Below, piece after piece: positions 1 through 8,507 of a stretch of 64,000 nucleotides of DNA. This stretch comes from Sphingosinicella sp963974575 (GTDB lineage Bacteria; Pseudomonadota; Alphaproteobacteria; Sphingomonadales; Sphingomonadaceae), in contig NZ_CAXBBQ010000003.1 in NCBI RefSeq assembly GCF_963974575.1, positions 1-64,000 of the forward strand. The letters run 5' to 3'. The position numbers and the translations under genes are program-made. The notes under the pieces are model-generated. The model made no database searches. It saw nothing but the letters and a program-made list of their open reading frames with translations, and had not been told where the DNA came from. Position 1 is the stretch's first letter, and each line of letters begins with the position of its first letter.

Positions 1-218
1 CGCGGCGTTGCTGTTACCTCACCACTAGCACCACTCCCGCGCAGCGGGTTCGTGCTTCGTGCACGGGTGGACAACCTGCACGGCGAGGCAAATCGACTGC
101 TCTCTCGCTCGCATAGCCGTTGCCCGTAGACGCAGTTCGGCGCCGTAGCTGGCGCAGACGAGATTTGCAGATGGTAGAAGGGCGTCGCGCAACGGATTTC
201 GAGCGAGGATTGATCATC

Positions 219-1181
219 ATGGCAGGTGCTGAAACGCCGATCATCATCGAAGCCGCGGTTTCCTCGGAGAAGCCGGAAGGCAACGCAGCGATACTTTACG
301 GTTCTGAAAGCGAGCCCGATAACGGGAAAACTGCCGGCAAGCGCAGTCTCTATGGCCCGTCACTCGAAGGCGCGCGTGCGTCGCTCGATGCCGGTGCGAC
401 GATCATCCATCATCATTACGACATGCATCTTCCGACCGATCAACAGATCGAGCAGATCATCCGAATGAGCGAGGAAATCCTTTCCACACACCCGCACGCA
501 CTGATCTACCCAGCCCCGCTGTTCACCGGGACGACCCATGCCGAGAACCACAAGCACTATCCGGCGCTGGCCGCGGCGGGTTGCCTGACGATGGTGACGA
601 TCGAGATGGGCCTGACCATCTTTGCCAACGCGAATGCGGATGGTTTGCCCAACAACCAGTGGGTCAGCGGTTCGACGTATTCGGAAGCGCACGAACTGGT
701 GATGTTCGCGAACGCGCATCAGGTTCCGCTTTCGCTCGGCATCTACACGCCTGCGACATGCTACTGGATTCGCGAGTACGCCAAGCGGGGTCTGCTGCCG
801 GCCGGCACCATCGTGAAGATCTGGTTTGGTGGGCGCCACAAGGTGTGGTCAAACAAAGAGCCTACGGTGCGTAATGCTCTCGCGCCTACGATCAAGGCGC
901 TCGACGCTTATCTCGAGGCGCTTGAGGGTGTGGACCTTCCTTGGATGATCTCCGTACAGGGAGACAACATCCTCGACAGTGAGGTGGTTCGTTACGCCAT
1001 CGAACAAGGCGGCCATATTCGGGTCGGCGAGGAGGACGTCAGCTGCACCACGAGTCTCGATAACGCCGCGCTCGTTAAAGCTGCGGCTGACCTGGCAATC
1101 TCGGTTGGCCGTCGCCCGGTCAGCGGGGCCGAGGCCCACAGATATCTCGGGCTGCAAAGCAAGGCGTCGCAGGCGGCCTGA
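219..1181 (+). CDS. BKACE-type (DUF849) beta-keto acid cleavage enzyme
   Basis: The 320-residue protein resembles the DUF849/BKACE family, zinc enzymes that condense a beta-keto acid with acetyl-CoA and split it into acetoacetate and a CoA ester. Visible family features are an N-terminal strand with Glu11 (IIIEAAV), a His triplet at residues 64-66 in the place of the zinc-binding HxH, and the C-terminal HIRVGEED at about 266-273 with the expected Arg, Glu and Asp. The residues after the His triplet read Tyr-Asp rather than the usual Val-Arg-Asp, so the substrate pocket may differ. I chose the ATG at 219 because GCGAGG lies about ten bases upstream and homology begins there; an in-frame ATG at 120 would add 33 arginine-rich residues. 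No partner pathway genes lie nearby, so the substrate is unknown. Confidence 0.8.
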   Translation: MAGAETPIIIEAAVSSEKPEGNAAILYGSESEPDNGKTAGKRSLYGPSLEGARASLDAGATIIHHHYDMHLPTDQQIEQIIRMSEEILSTHPHALIYPAPLFTGTTHAENHKHYPALAAAGCLTMVTIEMGLTIFANANADGLPNNQWVSGSTYSEAHELVMFANAHQVPLSLGIYTPATCYWIREYAKRGLLPAGTIVKIWFGGRHKVWSNKEPTVRNALAPTIKALDAYLEALEGVDLPWMISVQGDNILDSEVVRYAIEQGGHIRVGEEDVSCTTSLDNAALVKAAADLAISVGRRPVSGAEAHRYLGLQSKASQAA

Positions 1182-1297
1182 GCGCAGTTCCGGTGTGGTG
1201 CGCGCGCTGGCCGCCCTGCCCGCCACCGCAAGTTGAAGCGCGTTGGACCATCGCGCGGTAGCTGTCCGCGAGCTTGTCCTGGCGGGTCGTTCGCGGG

Positions 1298-1951
1298 CTA
1301 GTACTCGATCCGGTCGAGCCGCCAGTCCTCGGCATCCGCGCCCGCGTACCAGTCCTGCATGAAGGGGTGCGCGAGAACAGCGTTCACATAGGCGTCCGAC
1401 GCATCGGAGAGCGGCACGTCATAAGTGCGGAAGCGCGTGACGACGGGGGCGTACATGATGTCCGCCGCGCCGAACGCGCCGAACAGATACGGGCCACCGC
1501 TACCGCCGAATCCGTGCAGCGCCTCGCGCCACAGCGCGTCGATGCGGCCGATGTCGCGCTCCACCTCGGGCGTCAGCGCGAACGATGGATAGGTCCGCCC
1601 GGTGTTCATCGGGCAATGCCTGCGCAGATTGATGAAACCCGCGTGCATCTCCGCTGCGATCGCGCGCGCCAGCGCCCGCGCCGCATCATCCTTCGGCCAG
1701 AAAACGTCGCGGCCGACGCGGTCGGCGAGCCAGTCGACAATCGCGAGGCTTTCCCACACCGCGATGTCCCCGTCCCACAGCACGGGCACGGTGCCCGAGG
1801 GCAGCAGCGACGCATCCGCCTTCGCCGCGGCGAATTCGGGCGTATCCATGGGGATCACGACCTCTTCAAACGCAAGGCCCGATTGCTTCGCCGCCAGCCA
1901 GCCGCGCAGCGACCAGGATGAGTAGCGCTTGTTGCCGATCACCAGCTTCAT
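1298..1951 (-). CDS. Glutathione S-transferase family protein
   Basis: This 217-residue protein has a thioredoxin-like N-terminal domain (strand KLVIGNKRYSSW, with Ser11/Ser12 at the usual glutathione-activating position) followed by an all-helical C-terminal domain, as in cytosolic glutathione S-transferases. Its substrate cannot be read from sequence. The ATG overlaps the stop of engB by ATGA (1948-1951), so it is the last gene of the rpmH-rnpA-yidD-yidC-engB chain and probably translationally coupled. A tail-to-tail gap of about 115 bases separates it from the BKACE gene; I see no clear terminator there. Confidence 0.85.
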   Translation of the reverse strand: MKLVIGNKRYSSWSLRGWLAAKQSGLAFEEVVIPMDTPEFAAAKADASLLPSGTVPVLWDGDIAVWESLAIVDWLADRVGRDVFWPKDDAARALARAIAAEMHAGFINLRRHCPMNTGRTYPSFALTPEVERDIGRIDALWREALHGFGGSGGPYLFGAFGAADIMYAPVVTRFRTYDVPLSDASDAYVNAVLAHPFMQDWYAGADAEDWRLDRIEY

Positions 1952-2592
1952 ATGCCCGTGTCGTCCTTCGCCGCCCCGAGCACCGCTGCGCGCAGCTCTT
2001 CGATGCCGTGATTCTTTTCGGAACTCGTCGCGAGCAAGCTGGGGAACGATGCCGGATGCCGCTTCAGGAGCGCGGGAAGATCCTCGCGCAGCTTCGCCAC
2101 CCAGCTTTCCTTCACCTTGTCAGTCTTGGTGAGCACGATCTGATAGGAGACGGCAGCGCTATCGAGCATGTCCATCACATCTTCGTCGACCTTGCCGATG
2201 CCGCGCCGGCTGTCGATCAGCAGCAGCACGCGCTTCAGGTTGGCACGGCCACGCAGATAATCGAAGACCGCGCGCTTCCACGCGTCCACCATCTTCTTGG
2301 GCGCCTCGGCATAGCCGTAGCCCGGCATATCGACGAGGCGCAGCACGGCGGGTTCGCCGACATCGAAGATGTTGAGAAGCTGCGTGCGGCCCGGCGTGTT
2401 CGAGGTGCGCGCAAGGCCCTTTCGCGCCGTCAGCGCATTCAGCAGCGACGACTTGCCGACATTGGAACGCCCCGCGAACGCCACCTCCGGCAGGTTCGCC
2501 GGGGGCAGGTCGTCCATCGTCGGCGCCGACTTCACGAAGGCGATCGGCCCCGTGAACAGTCGGTTCGCCTCCCGGGGGCTGATGCCGATCAT
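1948..2592 (-). CDS. engB: Ribosome biogenesis GTPase EngB (YihA/YsxC)
   Basis: A 214-residue TRAFAC-class GTPase needed for 50S subunit maturation. The G1 P-loop GRSNVGKSS is at residues 41-49, G3 DMPGYG at 88-93 and G4 TKTDK at 155-159, with Ser-Ser near the C-terminus as G5. The start at 2592 forms an ATGA overlap with the yidC stop and matches the family's length; the frame stays open far upstream, but that extension is antisense-like noise inside yidC and not a fusion. The gene sits in the yidC operon as in many alphaproteobacteria. Confidence 0.95.
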   Translation of the reverse strand: MIGISPREANRLFTGPIAFVKSAPTMDDLPPANLPEVAFAGRSNVGKSSLLNALTARKGLARTSNTPGRTQLLNIFDVGEPAVLRLVDMPGYGYAEAPKKMVDAWKRAVFDYLRGRANLKRVLLLIDSRRGIGKVDEDVMDMLDSAAVSYQIVLTKTDKVKESWVAKLREDLPALLKRHPASFPSLLATSSEKNHGIEELRAAVLGAAKDDTGI

Positions 2593-4286
2593 TTTGCTTT
2601 GGCAGGTTCCGGCGCGGGCGCCGGATGCTTGCGGATCAGCACCCACTGCTGCGCGATCGAGATGATGTTGTTCACCGTCCAGTAGAGCTGCAGACCCGCC
2701 GCGAACGGCGCCATGATGATCATGAACATCCACGGCAGGATGGCGAACACCTTCTGCTGAATCTCGTCGAGCGGCTGCGGATTGAGCTTCTGCTGGAGCC
2801 ACATGGTGATGCCGAGCAGGATCGGCAGCACGCCGATGCCGATGTACGGCGGCGGCGTGAACGGCAGCAGACCGAACAGGTTCACCGGCGTCAGCGGATC
2901 GGGCGCGGAAAGGTCCTTGATCCACAGGTAGAACGGCTGGTGCCGCATATCGATGACAAGAAACAGCGTCTTGTAGAGCGCGTAGAAGATCGGAATCTGG
3001 AGGAGGATCGGCAGGCAGCCCGCGAGCGGGTTCACCTTCTCCGTCTTGTAAAGCTCCATCATTTCCTGCTGGAGCTTCAGCTTGTCGTCCTTGTAGCGCT
3101 CCTGCAGCGCCTTCATCTTCGGCTGCACCTGCCGCATCTTCGCCATCGAGGCGTACTGCTTGTTCGCAATCGGGAACAGCACGAAGCGGATGAGGATGGT
3201 GAGGCCGATGATGGCGACGCCGAGGTTGCCGGTCTTCTCGAACAGCCAGTCGAGCAGGTGGAAGATCGGCTTCGCGATCACCTCGAACCAGCCCCAATCG
3301 ATGGCGCTGCCGAGGCGGGGGATGCCGAGATCATCCTGATAGCGATCGAGGACGTCCACTTCCTTCGCGCCCGCGAACAGGCGCGTGGTCGTCGCGGCAG
3401 TCTGGCCGGGGCCGACTGCAAGCGGCTCCCCGCGCACGCCCGCCTGATACCGCTGGTCGCCGCCGCTGCGGAAATTGCCGTCGAATGTCGCGTCGTTCGC
3501 GGGGATCAGCGCGGAAAGCCAGTATTTGTCGGTGAAGCCGATCCAGCCGCCCTTCGAGCGGAAATCGATCTGACCGGCTGGCGCCTCATCGACGTCATCG
3601 TAATTGTTTTCGTAGTTGGTCTTGCCGCCGAATACGCCGATAGGCCCTGTGTGGGCATTGAACGTGCTCTTGTCCGGCCCTGTGCCGACGCGTGCGACGA
3701 GGCCGTAGGGCCGCGCGACGAGCGCCTGGGCGCCCTTGTTCACGACACTCTGCTTCGCGGTGAACAGATAGTCCTTGTCCACCGACAGCGCGATCAGGAA
3801 GGTCTGGCCTGCGGCATTCGTCCACGACAGCGTCACCGGCTGTTCGGGAGTCAGCGTCGGCGCACTTGCCGTCCAGCGCGTTTCGGCGGTCGGCAGGCCC
3901 GCAGACCCGGTCCAGCCGAATTCCGCGAAATAGGCGCCCTGCGTTCCCGAAGGCGAGAACAGACGGACGTTCGGCGAGTCCTTTTTGAGCGTCTCGTCAT
4001 GGCGCAGAAGCAAAAGGTCGTCGATGCGCGCGCCGGTGAGATTGATCGAGCCTGAAAGCGCGGGCGTACGGATCGCAACACGCTCGGCTTCGGCGATCAC
4101 GGCCGCCCGGTCGCGCAAGACAGTGGAGGCCTCCGCGACTGGCGCCGCGCCATCCGCCTTCTGCGCGGCGCTCACCGGTTCGTTCGACTTCGGCGTCGGG
4201 AAGAAGCGCTCCGAGACGGCAGCCCAGCCGAACAGCACGACGATCGACAACAGGATCGCCAGAAACATGTTGCGATTATCGCTCAA
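2589..4286 (-). CDS. yidC: Membrane protein insertase YidC
   Basis: The 565-residue protein inserts and folds inner-membrane proteins, alone or with SecYEG. It has an N-terminal transmembrane anchor (about residues 6-26), a large periplasmic domain, and a C-terminal YidC/Oxa1 core from about residue 340 containing the cytoplasmic hairpin (KMRQVQPKMKALQERYKDDK) and hydrophobic segments such as GCLPILLQIPIFYALYK. The tail ends in a short proline/alanine/lysine stretch. It overlaps yidD upstream and engB downstream by 4 bases each, so the operon is translated as a coupled series. Confidence 0.97.
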   Translation of the reverse strand: MSDNRNMFLAILLSIVVLFGWAAVSERFFPTPKSNEPVSAAQKADGAAPVAEASTVLRDRAAVIAEAERVAIRTPALSGSINLTGARIDDLLLLRHDETLKKDSPNVRLFSPSGTQGAYFAEFGWTGSAGLPTAETRWTASAPTLTPEQPVTLSWTNAAGQTFLIALSVDKDYLFTAKQSVVNKGAQALVARPYGLVARVGTGPDKSTFNAHTGPIGVFGGKTNYENNYDDVDEAPAGQIDFRSKGGWIGFTDKYWLSALIPANDATFDGNFRSGGDQRYQAGVRGEPLAVGPGQTAATTTRLFAGAKEVDVLDRYQDDLGIPRLGSAIDWGWFEVIAKPIFHLLDWLFEKTGNLGVAIIGLTILIRFVLFPIANKQYASMAKMRQVQPKMKALQERYKDDKLKLQQEMMELYKTEKVNPLAGCLPILLQIPIFYALYKTLFLVIDMRHQPFYLWIKDLSAPDPLTPVNLFGLLPFTPPPYIGIGVLPILLGITMWLQQKLNPQPLDEIQQKVFAILPWMFMIIMAPFAAGLQLYWTVNNIISIAQQWVLIRKHPAPAPEPAKAK

Positions 4287-4567
4287 GCTCGACCACCTTC
4301 TTGCGGCCCGCAGCAGGGCCTCGACTTCGTTATGGTTTCAGGCCCGGGGACGGGATCGAACCCCGAACCGCCCCACGGATGGCAGCGCAATATCCGACGA
4401 AGCGCGAGCGCGCCACCCTTGATAGGGCCGTGCCGCTCGATCGCCTCGATCGCATAGGCCGAGCACGACGGCGCAAACCGGCACGTCGGCGGCAGGATCA
4501 CCGAAAAGCTGAGCTGCCAGCCGCGCGCCACGAGGATCATCATCCGGGCGACCAGCCTACCGATCAT
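4283..4567 (-). CDS. yidD: Membrane protein insertion efficiency factor YidD
   Basis: A 94-residue protein of the YidD family (DUF37), a small membrane-associated factor that helps YidC substrates insert. The family block is clear: CRFAPSCSAYAIEAIERHG followed by RILRCHPWGGSGFDPVP, holding the three conserved cysteines. An amphipathic N-terminal helix is expected to lie on the membrane. It lies between rnpA and yidC with 4-base overlaps on both sides, which is its conserved place. Confidence 0.96.
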   Translation of the reverse strand: MIGRLVARMMILVARGWQLSFSVILPPTCRFAPSCSAYAIEAIERHGPIKGGALALRRILRCHPWGGSGFDPVPGPETITKSRPCCGPQEGGRA

Positions 4568-5037
4568 CTCGCGACCTTCCGCACGGCGCGCGCCAGATCG
4601 GCGGTCAAGTCGACATAATCGCGGGTGAGCCCCGCCTCGCGGCCGATCAGCACATAATCATGGGCGGGAGATGCGAGCGCAGGCATCGATTCGGAAACCA
4701 GCGCACGCAGGCGGCGCTTCAACCGGTTGCGGACAACCGAATTGCCGATCTTCTTGGTGACGGTGAAGCCGACACGCACACCGCCGCCATCGGCGCGGTC
4801 GCGGGCCAGCAGGATGAAGCCGTCAGTCACGGCGCGGCGTCCTTTGTTCGCGGCGAGAAAGTCGCGCCGCGCACGGAGCCGCTCCGGCTTCGGAGCTACG
4901 CCGACAGCCGCTTGCGGCCGCGCGAACGGCGGGCCGCCAGAATCTTGCGGCCGCCCGGCGTCGCCGAGCGCGTGCGGAAGCCGTGGCGCCGTTTGCGGAC
5001 GAGCTTGCTCGGTTGGTAGGTGCGCTTCATCGGACAT
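4564..5037 (-). CDS. rnpA: Ribonuclease P protein component, with N-terminal extension read through rpmH
   Basis: The protein subunit of RNase P, which matures tRNA 5' ends with the RNA subunit. The conserved domain starts at about residue 53 (RLRARRDFLAANKGRR) and includes the RNR motif KKIGNSVVRNRLKRRL at about 95-110. Reading back from the conserved domain, I find no ATG, GTG, TTG or CTG in frame until the ATG at 5037, seven bases before the rpmH ATG. The 157-residue product would therefore carry about 52 extra proline/alanine-rich residues, and rpmH would be wholly nested in rnpA in another frame. The alternative is initiation at a non-standard codon inside rpmH. The downstream ATGA overlap with yidD is clear. 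The gene is certain; its start is not. Confidence 0.9.
   Translation of the reverse strand: MSDEAHLPTEQARPQTAPRLPHALGDAGRPQDSGGPPFARPQAAVGVAPKPERLRARRDFLAANKGRRAVTDGFILLARDRADGGGVRVGFTVTKKIGNSVVRNRLKRRLRALVSESMPALASPAHDYVLIGREAGLTRDYVDLTADLARAVRKVAR
4896..5030 (-). CDS. rpmH: 50S ribosomal protein L34
   Basis: The 44-residue protein starts MKRTYQPSKLVRKRRHGF and ends RRSRGRKRLSA, a complete and typical L34. The purine-rich AAGAAGG lies about 8 bases upstream of the ATG at 5030, a good Shine-Dalgarno position. The whole gene lies within the rnpA frame that starts 7 bases upstream, so both genes would depend on the same ribosome binding site. Confidence 0.97.
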   Translation of the reverse strand: MKRTYQPSKLVRKRRHGFRTRSATPGGRKILAARRSRGRKRLSA

Positions 5038-5162
5038 GCCTTCTTGCGAATCGAATCAATAAAAACGGCCGCGCACGCGTGCTCGCGCAATCGCGACCGA
5101 AACCTTCGGGCGAGCGCATAGGCCAAGCGCGCGCCCAAAGTCAACGGAAAGCGTGGTCACGC

Positions 5163-5453
5163 TTACTCTGGACGCGGCCTTTTGCGGCGGCGAAGCCCCA
5201 TGTCCACCCAGTGCGCGATCTTCGGATAACGGCGCTTGAACGCGACATAGCGCTTGCGCGCGCCATGCGAGTTCCTGAGCACGAGCGCGAGCCCGATCGC
5301 CGAGCCGATGAAGCCGAACGGCCCAGGAATCAGCGGCCCGCCGATGATCGGCGACAGGATCATCAGCATCACGCCCGCTGTCATCTCCGCGCCGCGGCGC
5401 GCGAGCGAGCGCGGCCGCCGCGGCTTGCGCGGGGGTGGGGAAGGCGTGGTCAC
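5163..5453 (-). CDS. Small hypothetical membrane protein
   Basis: A 96-residue product with a proline/arginine-rich N-terminus, one or two hydrophobic segments at about residues 24-60 (MTAGVMLMILSPIIGGPLIPGP is the first part) and a very basic C-terminus (KRYVAFKRRYPKIAHW, then RRRKRP). The hydrophobic core and basic tail suggest an inner-membrane protein with a cytoplasmic tail that could bind nucleic acid or lipid head groups, but I do not recognise a function. The frame opens with GTG at 5453 without a strong ribosome site; the internal ATG at codon 24 is another possible start. It sits upstream of rpmH on the same strand. Confidence 0.55.
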   Translation of the reverse strand: MTTPSPPPRKPRRPRSLARRGAEMTAGVMLMILSPIIGGPLIPGPFGFIGSAIGLALVLRNSHGARKRYVAFKRRYPKIAHWVDMGLRRRKRPRPE

Positions 5454-5614
5454 GGGGAATCCTCGGGCGCGTGCGAATCGTCTCTGCTGCGCAGAGTGCG
5501 CCCACGGCGTGTCAAAAAAGAGGCCGTAACCCCAAGGGTTTGACGATGATGTTGGCGCACTTTACCGGGGTCCCACGGTGGATCGTTTCGATGCATCAAC
5601 GGGGGAAGCTGGTC

Positions 5615-7120
5615 ATGGTTGCGCGCGTGCAGACAGTCGCGTTCATCGGGCTTGAAGCGCGCAGTATCGATGTGCAGGTGCAGATCGCGCGCGGGGGAGC
5701 CAAGTTCACCATCGTCGGCCTGCCCGACAAGGCCGTGGCCGAAAGCCAGGAGCGCGTGCGCGCGGCGCTTTCCGCGATCGGCCTCGCGCTTCCGTTCCAG
5801 CGCATCACGGTCAACCTTTCGCCCGCCGACCTCCCCAAGGAAGGCAGCCACTACGACCTTCCCATCGCGCTCGGCCTGCTCGCCGCGATGGGCGTCGTCG
5901 ACCTCGAAGCCCTCGCGGGCTACGCGGCGGTGGGCGAACTCGCGCTCGACGGGCGGGTGAGCCCGGTGCCCGGCGTCCTCCTCGCGGCGCTCCACGCGTC
6001 CACGAACGAACTCGGCCTCATCTGCCCGGCCGCGCAGGGCGGCGAGGCGGCGTGGGCGGGCTGCGACGTGCTCGCCGCACCCGATCTCCTCAGCCTGCTC
6101 AACCATCTGAAAGGCACGCAGCTTCTCAGCCCGCCGACGGCCTCGGTTGCCGAAGACGCTGCCGTCGCGCCCGACCTTGCCGCCGTGAAGGGCCAGGAAA
6201 CCGCGAAGCGCGCGCTCGAAATCGCGGCGGCGGGCGGCCATAATCTATTGATGTCCGGCCCGCCCGGCGCGGGCAAGTCGCTGCTCGCCGCCGCGCTGCC
6301 GGGCATATTGCCGCCGCTTTCCCCGCGCGAGGCGCTTGAAGTCTCGATGGTCGCCTCGGTCGCGGGCGCGCTTGACGGCGGCAAGCTGATCCGCGCGCGT
6401 CCCTTTCGCGCGCCGCACCATTCGGCATCGATGGCGGCACTCGTCGGCGGCGGTGCGAAGGCGCGGCCGGGCGAAGTCAGCCTCGCGCATCTCGGCGTGC
6501 TGTTCCTCGACGAACTGCCGGAGTTCCAGCGCCAAACACTCGATTCGCTGCGCCAGCCGCTCGAGACCGGCGAGGTCAGCATCGCGCGCGCCGCGCTCCA
6601 CGTCACCTACCCCGCGCGCGTGCAGCTGATCGCGGCGATGAACCCCTGCCGTTGCGGCCATCTCAGCGATCCCGCGCTCGCCTGCGCGCGCGCGCCGAGA
6701 TGCGCCGCAGACTATCAGTCCAAACTCTCCGGGCCGCTGCTCGACCGCATCGATCTCCACGTCGAGGTCGAGCCCGTCTCCGCCGCCGATCTCGCGCTGC
6801 CCCCGCCCGCCGAAGGCTCGACCGAAGTCGCCGCGCGCGTCGCCGCCGCCCGCGCGCTGCAGACCGCCCGCTATGAAGCGCACGGCGTCCGCACCAATGC
6901 GGAGGCCGACGGCAAGCTCCTCGAAGACGCCGCAACGCCCGACGAGCCCGGCCGCAAGCTGCTGATGCAGGCCGCCGAATCGATGCGCCTCACCGCGCGC
7001 GGCTACCACCGCGTGCTCCGCGTCGCCCGCACGCTTGCCGACCTCGCGGGCGCGGAAAGCGTCGCGCGCATCCATATCGCCGAAGCGCTCAGCTATCGGC
7101 GAAGGGCGCCGGTGAACTGA
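5615..7120 (+). CDS. comM: YifB/ComM family Mg-chelatase-like AAA+ ATPase
   Basis: A 501-residue protein of the YifB family. ComM is the member studied in transformation, where it acts as a hexameric helicase in branch migration. The N-terminal ChlI-like domain begins VQTVAFIGLEARSIDVQVQI; Walker A GPPGAGKSLL falls near residue 213, Walker B (VLFLDELPEF) near 300, and the C-terminal Mg-chelatase domain contains AMNPCRCG and a Cys cluster. ATG 5615 is preceded by GGGGGAAG at 5601-5608; longer in-frame starts lack homology. It is divergent from the small membrane protein, and nothing nearby suggests a competence locus. Confidence 0.93.
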   Translation: MVARVQTVAFIGLEARSIDVQVQIARGGAKFTIVGLPDKAVAESQERVRAALSAIGLALPFQRITVNLSPADLPKEGSHYDLPIALGLLAAMGVVDLEALAGYAAVGELALDGRVSPVPGVLLAALHASTNELGLICPAAQGGEAAWAGCDVLAAPDLLSLLNHLKGTQLLSPPTASVAEDAAVAPDLAAVKGQETAKRALEIAAAGGHNLLMSGPPGAGKSLLAAALPGILPPLSPREALEVSMVASVAGALDGGKLIRARPFRAPHHSASMAALVGGGAKARPGEVSLAHLGVLFLDELPEFQRQTLDSLRQPLETGEVSIARAALHVTYPARVQLIAAMNPCRCGHLSDPALACARAPRCAADYQSKLSGPLLDRIDLHVEVEPVSAADLALPPPAEGSTEVAARVAAARALQTARYEAHGVRTNAEADGKLLEDAATPDEPGRKLLMQAAESMRLTARGYHRVLRVARTLADLAGAESVARIHIAEALSYRRRAPVN

Positions 7121-7223
7121 CCTTCAAGCCCATAGGCCAAGGTTATCGTCGCCTTTGGTCCGGCTGGATTTTCATTGCGGGAAGCCTCGTCTATCGTCAC
7201 CGCGCGTGCAGAGGGAGCAGTTG

Positions 7224-8507
7224 ATGCCGTTACATGTGAAAATGCTGATCGGGTTCGCGTTCGGTCTTGCCGCGGGCCTTGTCGTGCATTTCACCGCAGG
7301 CGCCGACGCCGCGTGGGTTCATACCATCACGACCTATGTGACCGGCCCCATCGGCCAGCTGTTCCTGCGTCTGCTGTTCATGCTCGTGATCCCGCTGCTG
7401 TTCTCAGCGCTTGTGCTCGGCGTGGCCGAAATGGGCGACATCCGCTCGCTCGGCCGCATCGGCTGGAAAACGCTCGCCTACACGATCGGCGTGTCCTCCG
7501 TCGCTGTCGTCATCGGTCTCGTCTTCGTGAACGTGCTGCGCCCCGGCGACGGCATTGATCCGGCGGTCGCGCAGCGTCTGCTTGCGGATGCGGGCGACGG
7601 CGCTGCCTCCATCGTGCAGAGCTCGCGCACCGCGCCTTCGGGCATGGATGCGCTGATCAACATCGTGCCCTCCAACGTCATCCGCGCGGCGGCGGACAAC
7701 GACATCCTCGCCGTGATGTTCTTCGCGCTGATGTTCGGCATCGGCATGGTGCTGGCAAACACGCCGGGCACGGAGCGACTGAAAGGCGCGATCGAAGGCC
7801 TGTTCGACGTCACGATGACGCTGATCAACCTCGTCATCCGCCTCGCGCCGTATGCGGTCGCCTGCTTCATGTTCAATCTCGCCGCGCTGTTCGGCTGGGA
7901 TCTGCTCGCCCGCCTCGCCTCTTACGTGGGCGTCGTGGTGCTGGCGCTCGGCTTCCACATGCTCGTCGTCTATTCGCTGGCCGTGAAGTTCCTCGGCGGC
8001 ATGTCGCCGGCGCGCTTCTTCAAGGGATCGGAGGAAGCCATCGTCATGGCCTTCTCCACAGCCTCGTCGAACGCAACACTGCCCACGGCGCTGCGCGTTG
8101 CTGAAACCAAGCTGATGCTGCCGCGCCGCGTCTCGCGCTTCGTGCTCACCATCGGCGCCACGGCGAACCAGAACGGCACCGCGCTGTTCGAAGGCGTCAC
8201 CGTGCTGTTCCTCGCACAGTTCTTCGGCGTCGATCTCAGCCTCGGCCAGCAGGTCGTGGTGATGCTGGTGTGCATTCTCGGCGGCATCGGCACGGCGGGC
8301 GTCCCTGCGGGTTCACTGCCGGTCGTTGCGCTCATTCTCGGCATGGTCGGCGTCCCGCCCGAAGGCATCGGCCTCATCCTCGGCGTCGACCGTTTCCTGG
8401 ATATGTGCCGCACGACGCTGAACGTCACCGGCGATCTCGCCGCCGCCGTCGTCGTTTCGAAGGGCGAAACCGACCCGCCGCTGCTTACCCCCGAACCTAT
8501 GCGATGA
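7224..8507 (+). CDS. Dicarboxylate/amino acid:cation symporter (DAACS family)
   Basis: A 427-residue, highly hydrophobic protein of the GltP/DctA family of sodium- or proton-coupled carriers for dicarboxylates or acidic amino acids. The family's two helical-hairpin regions are visible: FSTASSNATLPTALRVAE (serine-rich HP1) and the later ATANQNGTALFEG with TAGVPAGSLPVV (HP2), plus DRFLDMCRTTLNVTGD in the last helix, whose Asp and Arg bind substrate. ATG 7224 is preceded by GAGGGAG at 7211-7217. Substrate (glutamate, aspartate or C4-dicarboxylates) is not decided. The 3' end overlaps the convergent Rieske gene by 11 bases. Confidence 0.93.
   Translation: MPLHVKMLIGFAFGLAAGLVVHFTAGADAAWVHTITTYVTGPIGQLFLRLLFMLVIPLLFSALVLGVAEMGDIRSLGRIGWKTLAYTIGVSSVAVVIGLVFVNVLRPGDGIDPAVAQRLLADAGDGAASIVQSSRTAPSGMDALINIVPSNVIRAAADNDILAVMFFALMFGIGMVLANTPGTERLKGAIEGLFDVTMTLINLVIRLAPYAVACFMFNLAALFGWDLLARLASYVGVVVLALGFHMLVVYSLAVKFLGGMSPARFFKGSEEAIVMAFSTASSNATLPTALRVAETKLMLPRRVSRFVLTIGATANQNGTALFEGVTVLFLAQFFGVDLSLGQQVVVMLVCILGGIGTAGVPAGSLPVVALILGMVGVPPEGIGLILGVDRFLDMCRTTLNVTGDLAAAVVVSKGETDPPLLTPEPMR

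Noticed and set aside
1..218. Promoter or small gene upstream of the BKACE gene
   Set aside because: Only short frames without ribosome sites or recognisable promoter boxes are visible.
1948..3297. EngB as an extended 449-residue fusion
   Set aside because: The extra N-terminal part reads yidC in another frame and has no conserved sequence; the ATGA overlap gives the true start.
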